Shown here: piece after piece, positions 54,431-62,665 of the stretch
Numbering within the stretch: position 1 is the stretch's first letter
How the letters are laid out: every line of letters starts with the position of its first letter
Assembly (NCBI RefSeq): GCF_000717915.1
Contig: NZ_JOCX01000011.1
Span: 226,797-290,796 of the forward strand
Length of the DNA: 64,000 nt
Reading direction: 5' to 3'
DNA from: Streptomyces sp. NRRL S-244
GTDB taxonomy: Bacteria; Actinomycetota; Actinomycetes; Streptomycetales; Streptomycetaceae
Program-made: the position numbers and the translations under genes
Notes under the pieces: generated by a model
Databases searched by the model: none
Seen by the model: only the letters and a program-made list of their open reading frames with translations
Told to the model about the DNA's origin: nothing

Positions 54431-56380
54431 CTACAGCGGCGGCGGCTCCGGCCGGTCGCGGTCCTGCGGGCCGCGGCCCGACAGGACCTCCCCGTACGCC
54501 TGCATCAGGTCCGGCAGCCGCAGCGTCGCCAGGTCCTCCCGGGAGGGCTCGCCCGGGAAGCCCGCCAGCCGCAGATCCCGGTACGCGCAGCTCTTCTCGT
54601 ACAGGGTGCGCAGGAAGCGGCCGTTGCCCAGCTCGTCGATCCAGCCCTGCTCCACCACGTGCCCGCTGATGCTGCGCAGCTCCTCCAGGGCCTCCGCGTC
54701 CCAGCAGTCCCCGTTCGCGTCCGCCAGCACCCCGCCGATCGCGGTCAGTTCCAGCGGCCGGTAGCTGGGGAAGTCCACCCGGGTCGTGAACCGCGAGGAC
54801 AGCCCCGGATTGGCGGCCAGCAGCCGGTCCATCCCGGCCGGATAGCCGGCCAGGATCACCACCAGGTGGTCCCGGTTGTCCTCCGCCCGCTTCAGCAGCA
54901 CCTGGAGCGCCTCGTCCCCGTACGCGTCGCCCTTGCTGTACCCGGTGTTGGAGAGGCTGTACGCCTCGTCCACGAACAGCACCCCGCCGATCGCGGAGTC
55001 GATCAGCTCGTTCGCCTTCACGGCGGTCTGCCCGAGGAACTCGCCCACCAGGTCCGCCCGCTGGGCCTCCACCAGATGGTCCCCGCCCAGCAGCCCGAGC
55101 GCGTAGAAGACCCGGCCCAGGATCCGCGCCACCGTCGTCTTGCCCGTGCCCGACGGCCCGGAGAAGACGAAATGCCGCTTCGGAGGCTGCACCGGCAGCC
55201 CCTGCCCGGCCCGCAGCCGGGCCATGTGCAGCTGCGCGGAGAGCGCCTTCACCTGCCGCTTCACCGGCTCCAGGCCCACCATCCGCTCCAGCTCCGCCAG
55301 CGCCTCGGCGAGCAGCGCCGGATCGGCCGGCCCGGTCGGCAGCCCCCCGGGCCCGGCCTGCGGCGGGACCGCCACCTTGCGGCGTACGCCCTCCACCCGG
55401 CCCGTGCCCGGGCCGCCCGGAGCCCCGAACCGCGGGTCCGGATCCGGCGCGATCAGCGGGTCCGGATCCGCCTGCCCGTCCGCCGCGACGTCCTGGACGG
55501 GGCCGCCGCCGAGGGCCACCGCCGCGAAGTCCCCGCCGACCGGCGAGAGATCGTGGCCCGCGTACCCCTCGTAGCCGGACGCGGCGTACCCGGCGTATCC
55601 GTCGGCCCCGTCGACGTAGTCGCTGTCCTCGATCGCCGTCAGCCGGGCCGCCGTGTCCATGAACGCCGGGTCCACCCGGTGCACCGCCCGGTACAGCGGC
55701 AGCGCCGCCGCGCTGCGCCCGGTCCCCTCGTGCGCCCGCGCCAGCCAGTACCGCAGCTCCTTGCGCTGCGGCTGTTCGCTGCGGCAGCGCATCAGCGCCG
55801 CCGACAGCATCGGCTCGGCCTGCCCGTACATCTCCAGGCGGACCCGGGCCATCCCGCCGAACAGGCCCGCCTCGATGCCGAGCAGCGGATCGTTCACCAG
55901 CGGCTCGGTGTGCCGCACCAGCTGCTCCCAGTCCTTGACCAGGTAGGACCGGCAGGCGTGCAGGAACCGCACCTGCGTATCGGCGTCCACCGGCGGCAGC
56001 GCGGCCAGCGCCTGGTCCAGTTCGGGTACGTGCCGGCCGTCCAGCCAGTGCGAGGCGTGGGCCAGCAGGAGGTCCCGCCGGCTCTCCAGCACCGGCTGTA
56101 CCCACCAGCCCAGCCAGTACCAGGAGTTCAGGGTCCGCCGGTGGCGGGCCCGCTGCTCGCCGAAGCGGTCGCGGTGGGCGTACATGCGCAATAAGGCGTT
56201 CGCGGTGTCCACCCGGAGCGCGTGCAGGCCCAGCCATGCGTCGGCCATCGAGGGATCCAGTCGTACGGCCGCCCGGAACTCCTCCTCGGCCTGCGGATAG
56301 GCGCCCATCGTGCAGGCGTCCACCCCGCGCAGCCAGGCGAGTTCGGCCGGGGCGTGCGTGCCCGGCGTGCCGAAATCCAT
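54431..56380 (-). CDS. EccA/CbxX-type AAA ATPase with TPR-like N-terminus, containing a TTA codon
   Basis: A 649-residue protein. Residues 1-270 are helical TPR-like repeats (GAYPQAEEEFRAAVRLDPSMADAWLGL), as in EccA of type VII secretion systems. A Tyr/Gly-rich acidic stretch (about 280-310) and a Pro-rich linker follow. The CbxX/EccA AAA module (about 370-649) has Walker A SGPSGTGKTT (Lys414), LVGEFLGQTAVK, Walker B GGVLFVDEAYSL, and SSRFTTRVDFPSY. Leu63 is TTA (plus 56192-56194), implying bldA control. The ATG 56380 has GGGGGA upstream. No ESX substrate, EccB, EccC or EccD gene is in the window, so it may be an orphan or act on a distant system. Confidence 0.85.
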   Translation of the reverse strand: MDFGTPGTHAPAELAWLRGVDACTMGAYPQAEEEFRAAVRLDPSMADAWLGLHALRVDTANALLRMYAHRDRFGEQRARHRRTLNSWYWLGWWVQPVLESRRDLLLAHASHWLDGRHVPELDQALAALPPVDADTQVRFLHACRSYLVKDWEQLVRHTEPLVNDPLLGIEAGLFGGMARVRLEMYGQAEPMLSAALMRCRSEQPQRKELRYWLARAHEGTGRSAAALPLYRAVHRVDPAFMDTAARLTAIEDSDYVDGADGYAGYAASGYEGYAGHDLSPVGGDFAAVALGGGPVQDVAADGQADPDPLIAPDPDPRFGAPGGPGTGRVEGVRRKVAVPPQAGPGGLPTGPADPALLAEALAELERMVGLEPVKRQVKALSAQLHMARLRAGQGLPVQPPKRHFVFSGPSGTGKTTVARILGRVFYALGLLGGDHLVEAQRADLVGEFLGQTAVKANELIDSAIGGVLFVDEAYSLSNTGYSKGDAYGDEALQVLLKRAEDNRDHLVVILAGYPAGMDRLLAANPGLSSRFTTRVDFPSYRPLELTAIGGVLADANGDCWDAEALEELRSISGHVVEQGWIDELGNGRFLRTLYEKSCAYRDLRLAGFPGEPSREDLATLRLPDLMQAYGEVLSGRGPQDRDRPEPPPL

Positions 56381-56758
56381 CACATCCCCCACAAGCCTGC
56401 CCCCGTGGTGCACAGCAACCCCCGCGTCGCGCCCGCGAGTTGTCCACTGCGCCGATGAAATCAGGGATGCATCGTACCTGCGGCCAAGCACCATACGTAG
56501 GGTGCGGCGGGCACCGGTCGGAGGCGAACCAGCGGCGCACAAGGTGACTCAGGGTGAAGATTTCGGGGAGACCGGGCCCGCACGGCGCCGGCGGGAAGCC
56601 GGCCCGGGGCAGAACGAAGCCCCCGATCACGGGGGAACAATCGGGGGCTTCGCGTCCGCTGCGGCCTGGAAAGACCGCGCATTCAGAACGTAAGGCCGGT
56701 GCGGGGCCCAGGTCAAGCAAGTCGGTGAAGGCCCGCGCGGGCGGTTCTCCCGCGCTGC
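56381..56758. other. Intergenic region with hairpins between the EccA-like and kinase-like genes
   Basis: These 378 bases have no gene I can support. The strongest structure is a perfect 13-bp inverted repeat, CGAAGCCCCCGAT (56615-56627) with its complement at 56640-56652. It is probably the terminator of the kinase-like gene transcribed from the right. A smaller hairpin, GCCGGC-GGGAA-GCCGGC, lies at 56587-56603. The EccA promoter must be in the left part, but no clear -10/-35 pair was seen. Confidence 0.55.
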
Positions 56759-57394
56759 TCAGGCCCGGGGGAATCCGTCACCTTCCGTAACGGAAGAGGC
56801 CCTTCCGGCGGTCGCATCCGCCTCGGAAGTCCACTCGTACCCCGTACCGCTCTGGCGTACCAAAGTGTCCGCGAAGGGGCGCGAAGGATCATCCGCGAAG
56901 TGCGCGAGCTCCGCGCGCTCCCATCCGTCCCAGAAGTCGGAAAGTTCACGCCCGTCCCGATTTCGCCCGCGCCCCCAGGACTGCGCGCGCGGGGTCTCCA
57001 TCCACAGCAGCCGCGCCAGATACGGGCGCAGCGCCCGCCGCCCGGCCCCGACCCCCTCGATCAGCAGAACCGGAACCGGCTCCAGCACCCGCTCGGGGCC
57101 GAACCGGCGCTCGACCCAGTCGTACGGGGCCCAGTGGGCCGGCCGACCGGCGGCGAGCGGCTCCAGCACCTGCGCGCGCAGCCGCTCCGGCCACTCGAAC
57201 AGCTCCTCGTGGGTGGCCACGTCGTCCAGGTGCAGCACCGGCGCCCCGCCCAGCGCCTCGGCGAGCCGCCCGGCGAACGTGGTCTTCCCGGACCCGGCGT
57301 GCCCGTCGACGGCGATCAGCCGGACCGGGCCCAGCGAAGGGGGCAGGGTGACGAGTTCGCGCGCGAGTGACTGAAGTGACTGCTGAGGCTCCAC
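56759..57394 (-). CDS. Uridine kinase-like P-loop protein
   Basis: A 211-residue P-loop NTPase with Walker A AVDGHAGSGKTTFAGRL (about residues 32-42) and HLDDVATHEELFEWPERL. YDWVERRFGPERVL and LLIEGVGAGRRALRPYLARLLWMETP follow. This order (P-loop, D-D motif, IEG-VGA) is shared with uridine kinases and related ATP-binding proteins of Streptomyces. The lid region differs from true Udk, so nucleoside phosphorylation is uncertain. The start is GTG 57394, with a weak ribosome site. A hairpin about 110 bases past the stop probably ends the transcript. Confidence 0.75.
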   Translation of the reverse strand: MEPQQSLQSLARELVTLPPSLGPVRLIAVDGHAGSGKTTFAGRLAEALGGAPVLHLDDVATHEELFEWPERLRAQVLEPLAAGRPAHWAPYDWVERRFGPERVLEPVPVLLIEGVGAGRRALRPYLARLLWMETPRAQSWGRGRNRDGRELSDFWDGWERAELAHFADDPSRPFADTLVRQSGTGYEWTSEADATAGRASSVTEGDGFPRA

Positions 57395-57542
57395 CCGGCC
57401 AGGGTAGGGCCCCGGTCCGTGCCCCGGCCCGCCCCGGTCCCGCGTCACCCCGACACGGGGCCGTGGCTTCGCCGCCCGGCGGGCGGGAACTGGAAGGGTG
57501 GGGGAGCCGACCCAGCCGCACCGACCCTTGGGGGCCACGCCG

Positions 57543-58991
57543 ATGACCGCACCCACACCACGCCGTGCCCTGCTGGCCGTCGCGCTCGCCGCGGCCGCGG
57601 CGGCCACCGTCCCGGGCGGCCGGGCCTCGGCCGCCAGCGCGACGCCCCCCGCCGGAACCGGCGCCGGCGACGGCCCGGCCGAGGCGGAAGCGGAATCGGA
57701 AGCGGAGGTGGAGGTGGAGGTGGAGGCCGACGGGGCAGCCGCGGCCGCGGCCAAGACCGTGGACAACCGGTTCTGGTACTCGCACGCGCACTGGCTGGCC
57801 GGCACCCACCACGGCACCACCGCCCTCGCCGGCGCCCGCCCCGGCCTGGTGATCGACACCCCGGCCGGCCGCACCGAGTACACCGACCCGCACACCGCCA
57901 AGAAGGCGACGTGGGAGTACGCGGTCTGGACCTCCCCGGTGCACCGCTCCGGCGTGCCCGGCACCGAGGCCATCGCCTCCTGGAACGCCCGCACCCCGGC
58001 GGGCACCTGGATCAAGGTGGAACTGCGCGCCACGTACGGCAGTGGCGCGGCCTCCCCCTGGTACGTGATGGGCCGCTGGGCCTCCGGCGACGGCGACATC
58101 CGCCGCACCTCCGTGGACGGCCAGACCGACGGCACCACCACCGTGTGGACCGACACCCTGGCCGTCGACGCCCCCGCGCGGGCGAACGGCGTACGGATCG
58201 CGGAGTGGCAGCTGCGCCTGACCCTCCACCGCAAGCCCGGCGCCACCCAGGGCCCGACGGTGTGGCTGGCCGGGGCCATGGTCTCCGACGTCCCGGACCG
58301 GTTCACCGTTCCCGCCTCCGCCTCCTCGGGCAAGGCCCACGAGCTGAAGGTCCCCCGCTACTCGCAGGAGGTCCACAAGGGCCACTACCCCCAGTACGAC
58401 AACGGCGGCGAGGCCTGGTGCAGCCCCACCTCCTCCCAGATGATCATCGAGTACTGGGGCCGCAAGCCCGCCGCCGGGGACCTGGCCTGGGTCGATTCCC
58501 GCTACCCCGACCCGCAGGTCTGCCACGCGGCCCGGTCCACGTACGACAGCGCGTACAAGGGCTGCGGCAACTGGCCCTTCAATGCCGCGTACGCCGCCAC
58601 CTACACCGATCTCGCCGGGGTCGTCACCCGGCTCCGCTCCCTCACGGACCTGGAGACCCTGGTCCGGGCCGGCATCCCGGTGATCACCTCGCAGTCCTTC
58701 CGCGCGGAGGAGCTCACCGGCGCGGGTTACGGCACCGCGGGCCACCTGATGACCGTCGTCGGCTTCACCGCCGCCGGGGACGTGGTCGCCAACGACCCGA
58801 ACTCCCCCGACAACACGGCCGTCCGCCGGGTGTACGGGCGCCGGGAGTGGGAGAACGTCTGGTTGCGGACGAAGCGCAACAACTCCGCCGGAAAGGTTGC
58901 GTCCGGCTCCGGGGGCATCTGCTACCTGTACGCCCCGGCCCGCCCGAGCCTCGCCCAGATCGCCGCCCTCCGGGCGGTGGGAGTGCTGTGA
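57543..58991 (+). CDS. Secreted C39-like cysteine peptidase family protein
   Basis: A 482-residue exported protein. MTAPTPRRALLAVALAAAA is a signal peptide, perhaps Tat-type given the paired Arg. Next is an acidic low-complexity stretch of alternating Glu with Ala/Val (about 48-62). A beta-rich domain follows (about 75-255). The C-terminal peptidase_C39_2-like domain has VPRYSQEVH, GGEAWCSPTSSQMIIEYWG with nucleophile Cys293, and GTAGHLMTVVGFTAAGDVVANDPNSP with the catalytic His-Asp region. Unlike bacteriocin exporters it has no ABC module. It is probably an extracellular peptidase or transglutaminase-like enzyme of unknown target. I chose ATG 57543 because it starts the signal peptide. Confidence 0.83.
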   Translation: MTAPTPRRALLAVALAAAAAATVPGGRASAASATPPAGTGAGDGPAEAEAESEAEVEVEVEADGAAAAAAKTVDNRFWYSHAHWLAGTHHGTTALAGARPGLVIDTPAGRTEYTDPHTAKKATWEYAVWTSPVHRSGVPGTEAIASWNARTPAGTWIKVELRATYGSGAASPWYVMGRWASGDGDIRRTSVDGQTDGTTTVWTDTLAVDAPARANGVRIAEWQLRLTLHRKPGATQGPTVWLAGAMVSDVPDRFTVPASASSGKAHELKVPRYSQEVHKGHYPQYDNGGEAWCSPTSSQMIIEYWGRKPAAGDLAWVDSRYPDPQVCHAARSTYDSAYKGCGNWPFNAAYAATYTDLAGVVTRLRSLTDLETLVRAGIPVITSQSFRAEELTGAGYGTAGHLMTVVGFTAAGDVVANDPNSPDNTAVRRVYGRREWENVWLRTKRNNSAGKVASGSGGICYLYAPARPSLAQIAALRAVGVL

Positions 58992-59086
58992 TCGGAGTGC
59001 CGGAAGTTCCCGTTGACCGCGAGCGCGGATAAGCGGAACATAAAGGCGTACAGGGCATATAAGGCTTCTCCAGAAGGCGGCCCGCC

Positions 59087-59509
59087 ATGACCACCCACAG
59101 CATCGAACACCACCCCGACCTCGCCGAGATGCGCTCCCGGTTCGAGCGGGTCACCAGCACCCCCGCCGCGCAGACCGTGGAGGCACTGGCCCTCATCACG
59201 GGCCTGTACCTGGCGGCCTCGCCCTGGATCGCCGGGTTCAGCGGACTCAGCTCGCTGGCGATCAACAACCTGATCGCAGGCGTGGCCTACTGCCTGTGCA
59301 TGGGCGGACTCGGCTCCGCTTACGAACGCACCCACGCGATGGCCTGGACGGCGGTCGCCATCGGAGCCTGGACGATCGTGGCTCCCTGGGTCATCGCCGG
59401 TGACGTCAGCACGACCCGCTCCGTGGTCAGCAACGTCATCACCGGCGGCGTCGCGCTGCTGCTCGCCCTCTCCATGGCGGGCATGGCGGGCCGCAACCGC
59501 GCGACCTGA
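59087..59509 (+). CDS. SPW-repeat integral membrane protein
   Basis: A 140-residue protein with four predicted helices arranged as two repeats, each carrying the SPW signature: YLAASPWIAGF in the first and TIVAPWVIAGD (degenerate) in the second. A soluble N-terminal helix of about 35 residues (HHPDLAEMRSRFERVTST) precedes them. SPW proteins are widespread in actinobacteria and of unknown function. The ATG is preceded by GAAGGCGG. The upstream stretch has AT-richer elements (CATAAAGGCG, CATATAAGGC) that might be part of a stress-type promoter, though no consensus is convincing. Confidence 0.87.
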   Translation: MTTHSIEHHPDLAEMRSRFERVTSTPAAQTVEALALITGLYLAASPWIAGFSGLSSLAINNLIAGVAYCLCMGGLGSAYERTHAMAWTAVAIGAWTIVAPWVIAGDVSTTRSVVSNVITGGVALLLALSMAGMAGRNRAT

Positions 59510-59637
59510 CCCGCGTACGCACCGGGCCCCGACCGCGAGCCGGCCGGGGCCCGGTGGCACGCCGGGACGCGTGACGCGTGCCACGAGTGACGATCGTCTC
59601 TACCGCGAAAGCCGCGAACGCTGTCACATTGGACGGC

Positions 59638-59790
59638 ATGACCGCATACAGCGCCTCCCTCACCGCCCGCGCCCGGAACCTCGTCCGGACCGGTGGCCCC
59701 AAGGACCACTCCAAGTGGCTGGAGCACGTGCTCGGCTGGACGCTGGTGGTCGTCGTCGCCATGTTCGTCACGCAGGTCGGCTGGCTCTGA
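59638..59790 (+). CDS. Small membrane protein (SCO1431-like family)
   Basis: A 50-residue protein with one transmembrane helix at the C-terminus (LGWTLVVVVAMFVTQVGWL), preceded by TGGPKDHSKWLEHV. This pattern resembles a tiny membrane protein family named after SCO1431 in Streptomyces, recalled from memory. The function is unknown. I chose the ATG at 59638, 5 bases after GGACGG, rather than a GTG 60 bases upstream whose extra residues look non-coding. It lies 128 bases after the SPW gene, probably with its own promoter. Confidence 0.7.
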   Translation: MTAYSASLTARARNLVRTGGPKDHSKWLEHVLGWTLVVVVAMFVTQVGWL

Positions 59791-59805
59791 TCCGCGGGCC
59801 TGCGC

Positions 59806-60436
59806 CTACGAAGCCTCCAGCCGCAGGCCGTCCGTGATGATCAGGTCAGCGGTGACCAGGGCCTGCTCCGCGCTGACCCGGGTCATGAAGACGAACGGCG
59901 GGATCACCGGGGGAGCCGGCAGTCCGTCCGGGCTGAACGTGACGCACGGCAGCCCTTCGATGCAGCCGCTGAACTTCGTCAGGTACAAGGTCACGTTGCC
60001 CCGCAGTTCAAGGGACGTGGCGGCGAGCCCGTACTCCTCGCGGCCGTCGCGGGTGCGCACCGTCGGGGGAGTCCGGGGGCCGTCGGCGGCCCGTGGGGCG
60101 GGACCGCCGGCAGCTCGGCCCCGCCCGGGATGACCAGCGGCCCGCCCCAGAACGGCCGGGTCCGGCGCCAGGCGCCCAGCCGCCGTCGATGACGAGGCTG
60201 CTCGCGGTGACCTCCCCGGCCGGACCGCCCGCGGTCAGCTCGGCCATGACCACGGCCATCGCCCCGACCGCGAGGACCGCGGGCACCGCGACCGCGGCCG
60301 ACTTCCGCCAGTGGAGCCGGCCTTCGCGCCCGCGGGCCGTGTCCGTGCCTCTGTTCATGCCTCTGCCGGTACTCATGGAAGTGCCTCCCGTACGTCGTCC
60401 GGTGCGCAGGGGAAGTGCATGAGGCAGGTCTGCCAT
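59806..60436 (-). pseudogene. Frame-disrupted remnant resembling DUF6230/DUF6114 membrane proteins
   Basis: Coding character jumps between frames. Frame one (60436 down to about 60195) gives GRLHWRKSAAVAVPAVLAVGAMAVVMAELT then VTASSLVIDGGW, resembling the N-terminal membrane anchor of DUF6230 proteins. A second frame (about 60190-60100) gives LGAWRRTRPFWGGPLVIPGGAE, much like the start of DUF6114 proteins. A third (60060-59806) gives LELRGNVTLYLTKFSGC and FVFMTRVSAEQALVTADLIITDG with a normal stop. DUF6230 and DUF6114 genes usually sit side by side, so this looks like a deletion-fused or decayed pair. Sequencing indels could mimic this, so treat the call as moderate. Confidence 0.5.
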
Positions 60437-60476
60437 ACTGCGGGCATCCTGTGGCAGTTCGAGGCTAGGGCCGAAT

Positions 60477-61241
60477 TTGAATAATAGTCAGCAGCGCGGC
60501 GCGAGCGAGCGTTCGCAGGTCCGCAGGGCCGAACTCATAGCGACCGGGCGCAAGTTGTTCGCCGACACCTCGTACGACGCGCTCTCCATGGACGACATCG
60601 CCAAACAGGCGGGCGTCGCCAAGGGGCTGATCTACTACTACTTCAAGAGCAAGCGCGGCTACTACCTCGCCATCGTCGAGGACTCGGTGGCCGAGCTCGT
60701 CGCCCGCGCCGCCGGGGAGCCGGACCTGCCCAAGGCCGAGCGGGTGCGCCGCACGATCGACGGCTACCTCCACTACGCCGAGCACCACCAGGCCGCCTAC
60801 CGCACGATCGTCACCGGGGGAGTGGGCTCCGACGCCGAGGTGCTCGCGATCCGCGACGCGGTGCGCGAGGAGCTGGTGGCCACCATCGCCGAAGGCGCGT
60901 ACGGGCGCCGCGCCGTCCCGCCGCTCGCCCGGCTCGCGCTGGTGGGCTGGCTGTCCGGGGTCGAGGGGGCCGCATTGGAGTGGATCGGCGCCCTGGCGGC
61001 GGATGCCGATCCCGACGCCGACGCCGACGCCGACGCAGAGACGGGCGCCGGGGCGGACGGCGGTCCGGAATCCGTCTCACGCCAGCCCGACCGGGACCGG
61101 CTCGGGGCCCTCCTCGTCCGCCAGCTGCGCGCGACGCTGACGGTGATCGGGGAGTTCGTCCCGGAGTGTCCGCCGCCACCCTTTCCCGAAGACGCGTTCG
61201 ATCCGGCGGGTGATCTTGCCCCAGTGACGGGAAGTCGCTGA
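60477..61241 (+). CDS. TetR/AcrR-family transcriptional regulator with TTG start
   Basis: A 254-residue regulator. The DNA-binding domain is LIATGRKLFADTSYDALSMDDIAKQAGVAKGLIYYYFKSKRGYYLAIV, followed by a TetR C-terminal ligand domain. An Asp-Ala repeat linker (about 176-187) interrupts the C-terminal region. The only start that includes the first helix is TTG 60477; the next ATG lies inside the helix-turn-helix. The gene is divergent from the disrupted DUF6230-like locus and 149 bases upstream of an acyl-CoA dehydrogenase gene, so it may control fatty-acid or branched-chain breakdown; this is inference. Confidence 0.85.
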   Translation: MNNSQQRGASERSQVRRAELIATGRKLFADTSYDALSMDDIAKQAGVAKGLIYYYFKSKRGYYLAIVEDSVAELVARAAGEPDLPKAERVRRTIDGYLHYAEHHQAAYRTIVTGGVGSDAEVLAIRDAVREELVATIAEGAYGRRAVPPLARLALVGWLSGVEGAALEWIGALAADADPDADADADAETGAGADGGPESVSRQPDRDRLGALLVRQLRATLTVIGEFVPECPPPPFPEDAFDPAGDLAPVTGSR

Positions 61242-61390
61242 TCGGGCATACTCAAGCCGCCCGCAGCCACTGATCTGCCGCTTCCGTGATCCGGGAGGGC
61301 AGTATCGGCTGTGAGAAGCACCGAGACCCGGCGGCCCGTCCCACACCTCACGTGCCGCCGCCGTGCCCGACGAGGGAGGAGAGCGCCGCC

Positions 61391-62563
61391 ATGACAGACC
61401 GCGCCCCGCAGCCGGTGGACCGTCAGCTGCCCACCGAGGAGTCCCGGGATCTCCTAGCGCTCGTACGAGAGATCGCCCAGCGGGAGATCCGCCCCGTGGC
61501 CGCCGACGAGGAGGACGCCGGGAAGTTCCCGCGGGCGATCTTCACCCTCCTGTCCGAGGCCGGCCTGCTCGGTCTCCCGTACGCCGGCGAGTACGGCGGC
61601 GGCGAGCAGCCGTACGAGGTCTACCTCCAGGTCCTGGAGGAGCTCGCCGCGGCCCGCCTCACGGTCGGGCTCGGCGTCAGCGTGCACTCCCTGTCCTGCC
61701 ACGGCCTGGCCGGATACGGCACCGAGGAGCAGCAGAAGGCCCACCTGCCCGCCATGCTCGGCGGCGGCCTGCTCGGCGCGTACTGCCTCTCCGAGCCCGC
61801 CTCCGGCTCCGACGCCGCCTCGCTGACCACCAAGGCCGTACGCGACGGCGACGACTGGATCATCACCGGCACCAAGGCCTGGATCACCCACGGCGGGGTC
61901 GCCGACTTCTACACCGTCCTCGCCCGCACCGGCGGCGAGGGCCCCAAGGGCATCACCGCCTTCCTGGTGCCCGGCGACGCCGAGGGCCTGACGGCCGCCG
62001 TCCCCGAGAAGAAGATGGGCATGAAGGGCTCGCCCACCGCCCAGCTGCACTTCGACGGGGTCCGCGTCCCGGACACCCGCCGCATCGGCGAGGAGGGCCA
62101 GGGCTTCACCATCGCGCTGGCCGCCCTGGACGCGGGCCGCCTGGGCATCGCCGCCTGCGCCGTCGGCGTCGCGCAGGCCGCCCTGGACGAGGCGCTCACG
62201 TACGCCCTGGACCGCAAGCAGTTCGGACACCCCATCGCGGACTTCCAGGGCCTGCGCTTCATGCTCGCCGACATGGCGACCAAGATCGAGGCCGGCCGGG
62301 CGCTGTACCTGGCGGCGGCGCGGCTGCGCGACGCGGGCAAGCCGTTCTCCCGCCAGGCGGCGATGGCGAAGCTGTTCTGCACGGACGCGGCCATGGCCGT
62401 CACCACGGACGCGGTCCAGGTCCTCGGCGGCTACGGCTACACCGCGGACTTCCCGGTGGAGCGCCTGATGCGCGAGGCGAAGGTCCTCCAGATCGTCGAG
62501 GGCACCAACCAGATCCAGCGCATGGTCATCGCGCGCCACCTCGCGGGCCCCGAGTCGCGCTGA
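61391..62563 (+). CDS. Acyl-CoA dehydrogenase
   Basis: A 390-residue FAD enzyme of the ACAD family. Signatures include YCLSEPASGSDAASLTTKA (first flavin signature), GTKAWITHGG, GMKGSPTAQLHFDGVRVP, the QFGHPIADFQGLRFMLADM helix, and QVLGGYGYTADFPVERLMREAKVLQIVEGTNQIQRMVIARHL. The catalytic base is expected at the Glu of VEGTNQ, as in short/medium-chain enzymes. The ATG 61391 has GGGAGGAGAG upstream. The gene follows a TetR regulator. Chain-length preference cannot be read safely; butyryl- or branched-chain acyl-CoA is likely from the motif set. Confidence 0.92.
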   Translation: MTDRAPQPVDRQLPTEESRDLLALVREIAQREIRPVAADEEDAGKFPRAIFTLLSEAGLLGLPYAGEYGGGEQPYEVYLQVLEELAAARLTVGLGVSVHSLSCHGLAGYGTEEQQKAHLPAMLGGGLLGAYCLSEPASGSDAASLTTKAVRDGDDWIITGTKAWITHGGVADFYTVLARTGGEGPKGITAFLVPGDAEGLTAAVPEKKMGMKGSPTAQLHFDGVRVPDTRRIGEEGQGFTIALAALDAGRLGIAACAVGVAQAALDEALTYALDRKQFGHPIADFQGLRFMLADMATKIEAGRALYLAAARLRDAGKPFSRQAAMAKLFCTDAAMAVTTDAVQVLGGYGYTADFPVERLMREAKVLQIVEGTNQIQRMVIARHLAGPESR

Positions 62564-62598
62564 CGGCCGACCTGCTGCACGAGGTACGCCCGGCCCTG

Positions 62599-62632
62599 GC
62601 CGCGCCGGACCGAACGATCGGTTCGGCGCGGC
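62599..62632. terminator. Bidirectional hairpin between convergent genes
   Basis: GCCGCG (62599-62604) pairs with CGCGGC (62627-62632), and CCGAAC (62610-62615) pairs with GTTCGG (62621-62626). A CCGGA bulge sits on the left side and the loop is GATCG. It lies between the acyl-CoA dehydrogenase and the dioxygenase stops, 35 and 33 bases away. Confidence 0.65.
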
Positions 62633-62665
62633 CCGGCCGGGCCGTCGGCGGGGCCGCGGCCCGCG

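Noticed and set aside
56540..56710. Possible tRNA or small RNA gene
   Set aside because: Strong hairpins are present but there is no T-loop GTTCRANNC or cloverleaf; a terminator explains the structure.
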